DNA from: Chelonobacter sp050613185
Lineage (GTDB): Bacteria > Pseudomonadota > Gammaproteobacteria > Enterobacterales > Pasteurellaceae
Direction of reading: 5' to 3'
Length of the DNA: 64,000 nucleotides
Assembly: GCF_050613185.1 (NCBI RefSeq)
Contig: NZ_CP192511.1
Coordinates: forward strand, 248,001 to 312,000
The translations under genes were made by a program, and so were the position numbers. Of the stretch, positions 59,689 through 64,000 are shown piece after piece. Under the pieces are notes generated by a model. It saw only the letters and a list, made by a program, of their open reading frames with translations, was not told the origin of the DNA and searched no databases. How positions within the stretch are numbered: position 1 is the first letter of the stretch; each line of letters starts with the position of its first letter.

Positions 59689-60738
59689 TTAATTTCCATT
59701 TTTTTGTGTGCGCAGCCATTTCAGATATTGCTGCACCGCTTGATTATGTTCGGCTAAGGTGTTGCTGAATTTGTGTCCGCCGCTGCCGTCCGCCACAAAA
59801 TAAAGTGCGGTGGTTTCGGCAGGATGTGCCACCGCTTGCAGCGAGGCTTCGCTCGGCATCGCAATCGGCGTCGGCGGCAAGCCGTCGATTTGATAGGTAT
59901 TGTACGCCGTTTTTTGATCCAAATCTTTACGCCGGATATTGCCGTTATAGTTGTCGCCCATGCCGTAAATCACGGTCGGATCGGTCTGCAAGCGCATACC
60001 GCGTTTTAAACGATTGACAAACACGCCCGCCACTTGCGCCCGTTCGCTGTCCAGTGCGGTTTCTTTTTCCACAATCGAGGCTAAAATCAACATTTCGTAC
60101 GGATTTTGCAACGGCAAATCGGCGGCTCGCCCCTGCCACGCCTTGTCTAACGCCTGCGCCATGCGCGTAACCGCCCGTTGCAACAGTTCGTTATCGCTTG
60201 AATTAACGGTGTAGTGGTAAGTATCGGGATAGATCCAACCTTCCAGTTGTGTCTGCCCGTTTGAATCGGGTAACAAATTTTTCAGTCGGTTAAATATCTC
60301 CGCTTCTTGCGCCGGCAAAATCCGGCGTAAGTGCGGGGCGGCGCGCAATGTGCTTAGTTGCTGTTTAAAGGTTTCGCCTTCGCCAAAACGAATCGCAAAT
60401 TGCGCCTCTTTGCCACTGTTCAACAATTGCAATAATTGCTGCACATTCTCAACCCCATTCAAAGAATAGGTGCCGGCTTTGACCGCACTCAGCTCAGGCT
60501 GCAAGCGCAATAAAAACGGGAAAAAAGTCGCGTCGTCAATCAGCCCCTGTTGCTGTAAAAATTCGCCCAGTTTTTTGCCGGTCGTACCGCGTTCAATCGT
60601 CAACAATTGATCGGTTTCGGCATGAATCGGCTGTTGCGCTAAGTTTTGGATCTGCTGATAGCCCCAATAACCGCCAGCGGCAACCGCAATAAACAGCAAC
60701 AAACTCAATCCCAAAAAGCAATAAATCAGTTTTTTCAT
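59689..60738 (-). CDS. mltG: Endolytic murein transglycosylase MltG
   Basis: Inner-membrane enzyme that cuts growing glycan strands and sets their length. 349 residues from the ATG at 60738 (MKKLIYCFLGLSLL), with one N-terminal transmembrane helix. An LysM-like segment comes next, then the YceG domain with the catalytic Glu in ILASIVEKET and the substrate loop RLKRGMRLQTDPTV. The C-terminal PPTPIAMPSEASLQA block is conserved. It leads the mltG-tmk-holB-tatD cluster. Confidence 0.95.
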   Translation of the reverse strand: MKKLIYCFLGLSLLLFIAVAAGGYWGYQQIQNLAQQPIHAETDQLLTIERGTTGKKLGEFLQQQGLIDDATFFPFLLRLQPELSAVKAGTYSLNGVENVQQLLQLLNSGKEAQFAIRFGEGETFKQQLSTLRAAPHLRRILPAQEAEIFNRLKNLLPDSNGQTQLEGWIYPDTYHYTVNSSDNELLQRAVTRMAQALDKAWQGRAADLPLQNPYEMLILASIVEKETALDSERAQVAGVFVNRLKRGMRLQTDPTVIYGMGDNYNGNIRRKDLDQKTAYNTYQIDGLPPTPIAMPSEASLQAVAHPAETTALYFVADGSGGHKFSNTLAEHNQAVQQYLKWLRTQKNGN

Positions 60739-60971
60739 CTTTCTCAATCATTCAAATAAAAACGCGCACAAAGCCTGCGTAGTGTAGCAGGAAACCGCAC
60801 TTGGCGATAGCAATCTGAACGAACGAATTTTTCGGCGGATTGCGCGCTGAGTCAGCGTCCAATTGCAAACTACTATTCCGTCTAATTGTTAATTACAATT
60901 CCGTCCAATTATAATCTAATCCCGCGGCTAATTGGTGTTTTATATTTAAAATATCCAAGTAATTCAATGCA

Positions 60972-61871
60972 TTATTTGATTTTTTTACGGCGTTTTTTCG
61001 TCCGTAAAGAACCTAAATAGATCGCCAAAAGCGTTAAGCCTGCACCGAGCCATTGCAGGCGGTTAATCGGTTTTAACAGCCAGAAATAGTCAATCAATAG
61101 GGCGGCAACCGGTTCGCTGAGCAGCAGTAAGCCGGTGACGGAAAGCGATAACAGCGGAATCGCGTAGGCGATAAGCCCCCAAGCAAAACATTGCATTAAC
61201 GCGCCGTAAAGCAAAATCAAGCCGACATCACGCCAGGTGGTCGGGTATAAATTGTGGCTGTTAAGCAGTAGCGAAGGCAGGAATAGCGCCAACATACCGC
61301 CCAAACTGATCAGCAGCATTAACGGGAAAAGTGCGGTTTGCTCGACTTGCTGGGTTTTGCGCACAAACACCATCGACAATGCCAACATGCTGCCGGATAC
61401 AATGCCGCTGACAAAACCCCAACCGGCATTGCTGTTGTGCCCGAATTCCGGACTGGCGATCAGCGCGACACCGCAAATCGCCAACAGCAGACTGAACAGT
61501 TGTAATTTGGTTAGCCGTTCTGCAAACCAGATAAACCCGATCGCAGACAGAAAGAAGATTTGCAGGCTGTTGAGTAACGTGGAAATGCCCGGTCCGACCG
61601 CATAAATACTTTCGTGCCATAATGCCAAATCGAAGCCCAAAAACGCGCCGGACAACAGCGCCATACCAATGGCTTTGCGGCTTTGCGGCAGTTTTTGCTT
61701 AAACATGCGCATTAAGCCCAAAAAAATCAGGGCGGCAACCAGCAAGCGCCAAAAAGCAATCGCATAAGCGCCCACCGGCACAAATTTAACGATCAGGCTG
61801 CCCAGACCGAAGATGACACAGCCGATAATCAACAGCGGTGCTGCATAATTGGTGTTTGTGTATTGTGACAT
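60972..61871 (-). CDS. EamA/DMT-family transporter
   Basis: A 299-residue membrane protein with ten predicted helices arranged as two five-helix EamA repeats (first from about residue 10, second from about 155), and a Lys/Arg-rich cytoplasmic tail (RTKKRRKKIK). Segments FGLGSLIVKFVPVGAYAIAF and SLSVTGLLLLSEPVAALL are typical of DMT exporters. The substrate, possibly an amino acid or metabolite, cannot be inferred. It follows serA in the same direction but is separated by a terminator, so it likely has its own promoter. Confidence 0.88.
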   Translation of the reverse strand: MSQYTNTNYAAPLLIIGCVIFGLGSLIVKFVPVGAYAIAFWRLLVAALIFLGLMRMFKQKLPQSRKAIGMALLSGAFLGFDLALWHESIYAVGPGISTLLNSLQIFFLSAIGFIWFAERLTKLQLFSLLLAICGVALIASPEFGHNSNAGWGFVSGIVSGSMLALSMVFVRKTQQVEQTALFPLMLLISLGGMLALFLPSLLLNSHNLYPTTWRDVGLILLYGALMQCFAWGLIAYAIPLLSLSVTGLLLLSEPVAALLIDYFWLLKPINRLQWLGAGLTLLAIYLGSLRTKKRRKKIK

Positions 61872-61891
61872 TTTCTTTTCCGAAATAAAAA

Positions 61892-61915
61892 GCGGTTTTC
61901 ATCTGAGAAAACCGC
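61892..61915 (-). terminator. Terminator after serA
   Basis: GCGGTTTTC (61892-61900) pairs with GAAAACCGC (61907-61915). On the - strand T5 follows. An uptake signal forms one arm. Confidence 0.85.
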
Positions 61916-61952
61916 ACTTTGCAGAGATTAAACCGATTTTTTAAACGCCGGG

Positions 61953-63185
61953 CTAGAACAACACGCGCGCCTTAATCGTGCCTTCGATACTGCGCAATTG
62001 CTGTAGCACGTTATCTGTATTCGTCGTTTCGACATCGATCACCACATAACCGATTTGCGGGTTGGTTTGCAAATATTGCGCCGCAATATTCACGCCTTCG
62101 TCGGTGAAGATCTGGTTGATCTTGTTCAGAATGCCCGGGCGGTTGTGGTGAATGTGCATTAAGCGTTTGGTGCCCGAATGTTCCGGCAGAGACACTTCCG
62201 GGAAGTTCACCGCCGATAAGGTCGACCCGTTATCGGAATATTTCACCAGTTTGTTTGCCACTTCCGAACCGATATTTTCTTGCGCTTCCGAGGTTGAGCC
62301 GCCGATATGCGGGGTCAGGATCACGTTGTCAAAACGGCACAACGGCGATTCGAACGGATCATTGATTGAAGCCGGTTCGGTCGGGAATACGTCAATTGCC
62401 GCGCCCAACACGCGCCCACTGTCCAAAGCATTCGCCAAGGCGTCGATATCCACCACCGTACCGCGCGCCGCATTGATGAGAATCGAGTTTTCTTTAAGTT
62501 GCTCGATCCGCTCTTTGCTCATCAGATTCTTGGTCGAGTCGTTTTCCGGCACGTGCAATGAAATGACATCACAGGTCGAAAGCAATTCCTCTAAAGTGCG
62601 GATTTGCTGCGCATTGCCTAACGGCAGTTTATTTTCCAGATCGTAAAAATAAACGCGCATTCCAATCGCTTCCGCCAGCACGCTCAGTTGCGAGCCGATG
62701 TGCCCGTAGCCGATAATCCCCAGTTTTTTACCGCGCACTTCATGCGAGCCGGTCGCCGATTTGTTCCATAAGCCGCGGTGTACTTCCGCATTGGCTTGCG
62801 GAATTTTACGCATTAACAGCAAAATCTCACCCAACACCAGTTCGGCAACGGAACGCGTGTTGGAAAACGGCGCGTTGAATACCGGAATCCCGCGTTGTTT
62901 CGCCGCTTCCAAATCCACTTGGTTAGTGCCGATACAAAAACAGCCGATTGCAATCAGTTTTTGCGCATGCTGCAACACTTCGGCACTCAAATGGGTGCGC
63001 GAACGAATGCCGATAAAATGCGCATCTTTAATCGTTTCGATTAAATCCGCGTCGTCCAACGCTTTGGCATGATATTCGATATTGGTGTAACCGGCATCGT
63101 GCAGGCTGTCCACCGCACTTTGGTGCAATCCTTCCAGCAGCAAAAACTTAATTTTTGCCTTATCCAGTGAGACTTTTGCTGACAT
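61953..63185 (-). CDS. serA: D-3-phosphoglycerate dehydrogenase
   Basis: First step of serine synthesis: oxidises 3-phosphoglycerate with NAD+. 410 residues, the E. coli length. The NAD-binding GYGHIGSQL motif and the catalytic Arg in NAARGT, Glu in FPTEPAS and His in TPHIGGST are all present. The last 75 or so residues form an ACT domain (HIHHNRPGILNKINQIF), the serine feedback site. It follows rpiA by 23 bases, a pairing common in the gamma-proteobacteria. Confidence 0.97.
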   Translation of the reverse strand: MSAKVSLDKAKIKFLLLEGLHQSAVDSLHDAGYTNIEYHAKALDDADLIETIKDAHFIGIRSRTHLSAEVLQHAQKLIAIGCFCIGTNQVDLEAAKQRGIPVFNAPFSNTRSVAELVLGEILLLMRKIPQANAEVHRGLWNKSATGSHEVRGKKLGIIGYGHIGSQLSVLAEAIGMRVYFYDLENKLPLGNAQQIRTLEELLSTCDVISLHVPENDSTKNLMSKERIEQLKENSILINAARGTVVDIDALANALDSGRVLGAAIDVFPTEPASINDPFESPLCRFDNVILTPHIGGSTSEAQENIGSEVANKLVKYSDNGSTLSAVNFPEVSLPEHSGTKRLMHIHHNRPGILNKINQIFTDEGVNIAAQYLQTNPQIGYVVIDVETTNTDNVLQQLRSIEGTIKARVLF

Positions 63186-63208
63186 TGGTTTTCCTCTCGT
63201 TTCCTTGG

Positions 63209-63868
63209 TTATGTTAAAATCCGAACCCCTTGCGCGCCGCCGACGATCACAATGTCGGCGCTGCGCAAAGCAAAAATGCCGTTGGTGACGACGCCGGCGA
63301 TATTATTTAAGGTCTTTTCCATTTCCACCGGCTGCATAATCTTGAAATTATGCACATCTAAAATCACATTGCCGTTATCCGTAACCACGCCTTCGCGATA
63401 TTCCGGCTGTCCGCCCAAACCGACCAATTTGCGCGCCACATAAGAACGCGCCATCGGAATCACTTCAACCGGCAGCGGGAAGGTTGAGCCTAGCACATCC
63501 ACTTGTTTTGTGGAATCCACAATGCAGATGAATTTTTTTGCTAACGAAGACACAATTTTTTCACGCGTCAACGCCGCACCACCGCCCTTAATCATCATTT
63601 TTTGCGGGTTAATTTCGTCCGCGCCGTCAACGTAAATATCCAATCCCGAAACGTCGTTGGCACTGAACACTTCAATTCCCAATGCCTGCAAACGTCGCTC
63701 GGACTCTTTCGAGGCGGCAACCGCCCCTTTGATTTGATCCGCCATTGCGCCCAACGCCTCGATAAAACAGTTCACCGTCGAACCGCTACCGACGCCGACA
63801 ATGCTGTCCGCTTCCACATATTTCAACGCCGCTTGCGCCGCCTGTCGTTTCATTTCAAGCTGATCCAT
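63209..63868 (-). CDS. rpiA: Ribose-5-phosphate isomerase A
   Basis: Interconverts ribose-5-phosphate and ribulose-5-phosphate in the pentose phosphate pathway. 219 residues. GVGSGSTVNCF, DGADEI (catalytic Asp/Glu) and KGGGAALTREKI are the family motifs. AAGGA precedes the ATG. It is probably the first gene of an rpiA-serA operon. Confidence 0.97.
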   Translation of the reverse strand: MDQLEMKRQAAQAALKYVEADSIVGVGSGSTVNCFIEALGAMADQIKGAVAASKESERRLQALGIEVFSANDVSGLDIYVDGADEINPQKMMIKGGGAALTREKIVSSLAKKFICIVDSTKQVDVLGSTFPLPVEVIPMARSYVARKLVGLGGQPEYREGVVTDNGNVILDVHNFKIMQPVEMEKTLNNIAGVVTNGIFALRSADIVIVGGAQGVRILT

Positions 63869-63953
63869 GAGTTATCCTTATGCTGATGAGAGTTGATTTA
63901 TCTTACTACGTTATGCTGATTGTTCAATGGGTTTCATTCGCGATAAAAACAAA

Positions 63954-63983
63954 AACGCCTTGGCAATCTCTTGCCAAGACGTT
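63954..63983 (-). terminator. Terminator of a leftward gene beyond the window
   Basis: CTTGGCA (63959-63965) pairs with TGCCAAG (63972-63978), extended by AACG/CGTT. The - strand runs into T residues, so it belongs to a gene that starts past 64000. Confidence 0.75.
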
Positions 63984-64000
63984 TCTCAAATTTTAACGAG

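Noticed and set aside
1..64000. tRNA or rRNA genes
   Set aside because: I saw no cloverleaf or rRNA segments on either strand, though without a covariance search a missed tRNA cannot be fully excluded.

Overview
The window is a chromosomal segment of a Pasteurellaceae bacterium. The 9-base core of the Haemophilus-type DNA uptake signal (AAGTGCGGT and its complement) recurs on both strands, inside genes and as inverted pairs that act as terminators. Gene content fits the family: a mobA-mobB fusion, yihD-dsbA, maoP, trmA-rsmJ, rpiA-serA and mltG-tmk-holB-tatD. The species cannot be named from sequence alone.

Layout. 1-3975: 3' end of a bacterial alpha-2-macroglobulin gene followed directly by pbpC. 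4103-10301: dnaA-dnaN-recF-gyrB. 10369-11634: an O-antigen-ligase-type membrane protein. 11752-13162: an IS3-family (IS150-like) element whose transposase needs a -1 frameshift; it sits exactly between the two arms of an uptake-signal hairpin, just after the dpp operon. 13197-21067: dipeptide ABC transporter genes dppFDCB and dppA plus a second DppA/HbpA-like binding protein, all leftward. 21177-23673: an MFS exporter overlapping a mobA-mobB fusion. 23751-29159, rightward: yihD, dsbA, a ribbon-helix-helix gene with a frameshifted partner, maoP, trmA, rsmJ and a family-2 glycosyltransferase.

29375-56188 is the striking part. It is an array of three leftward cassettes, each a trimeric autotransporter adhesin (TAA; 3566, 2144 and 1654 residues) followed by an outer-membrane lipoprotein with a BamE/SmpA-like N-terminal half and an OmpA-like peptidoglycan-binding C-terminal half. 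The lipoproteins match the description of TpgA, the partner of Acinetobacter AtaA. Toxin-antitoxin modules lie in both gaps between cassettes (a ParE/RelE type with a frameshifted toxin, and an intact BrnT/BrnA pair). A 13-G run lies upstream of the first TAA and a 13-A run upstream of the second. TAAs 2 and 3 carry collagen-like Gly-Ala-Thr repeats of different length next to a near-identical block. A palindromic GGAGGGAG repeat family lies just outside both ends of the array.

56709-63868, leftward: a two-TM protein, tatD, holB, tmk and mltG in a tight cluster, then a DMT-family transporter, serA and rpiA. The last bases hold a terminator for a leftward gene beyond the window.

Together the housekeeping blocks cover replication, peptidoglycan synthesis, peptide uptake, cofactor synthesis and RNA modification. 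The TAA array looks like a surface-adhesion locus built by cassette duplication, with repeat tracts that could vary expression and fibre length.
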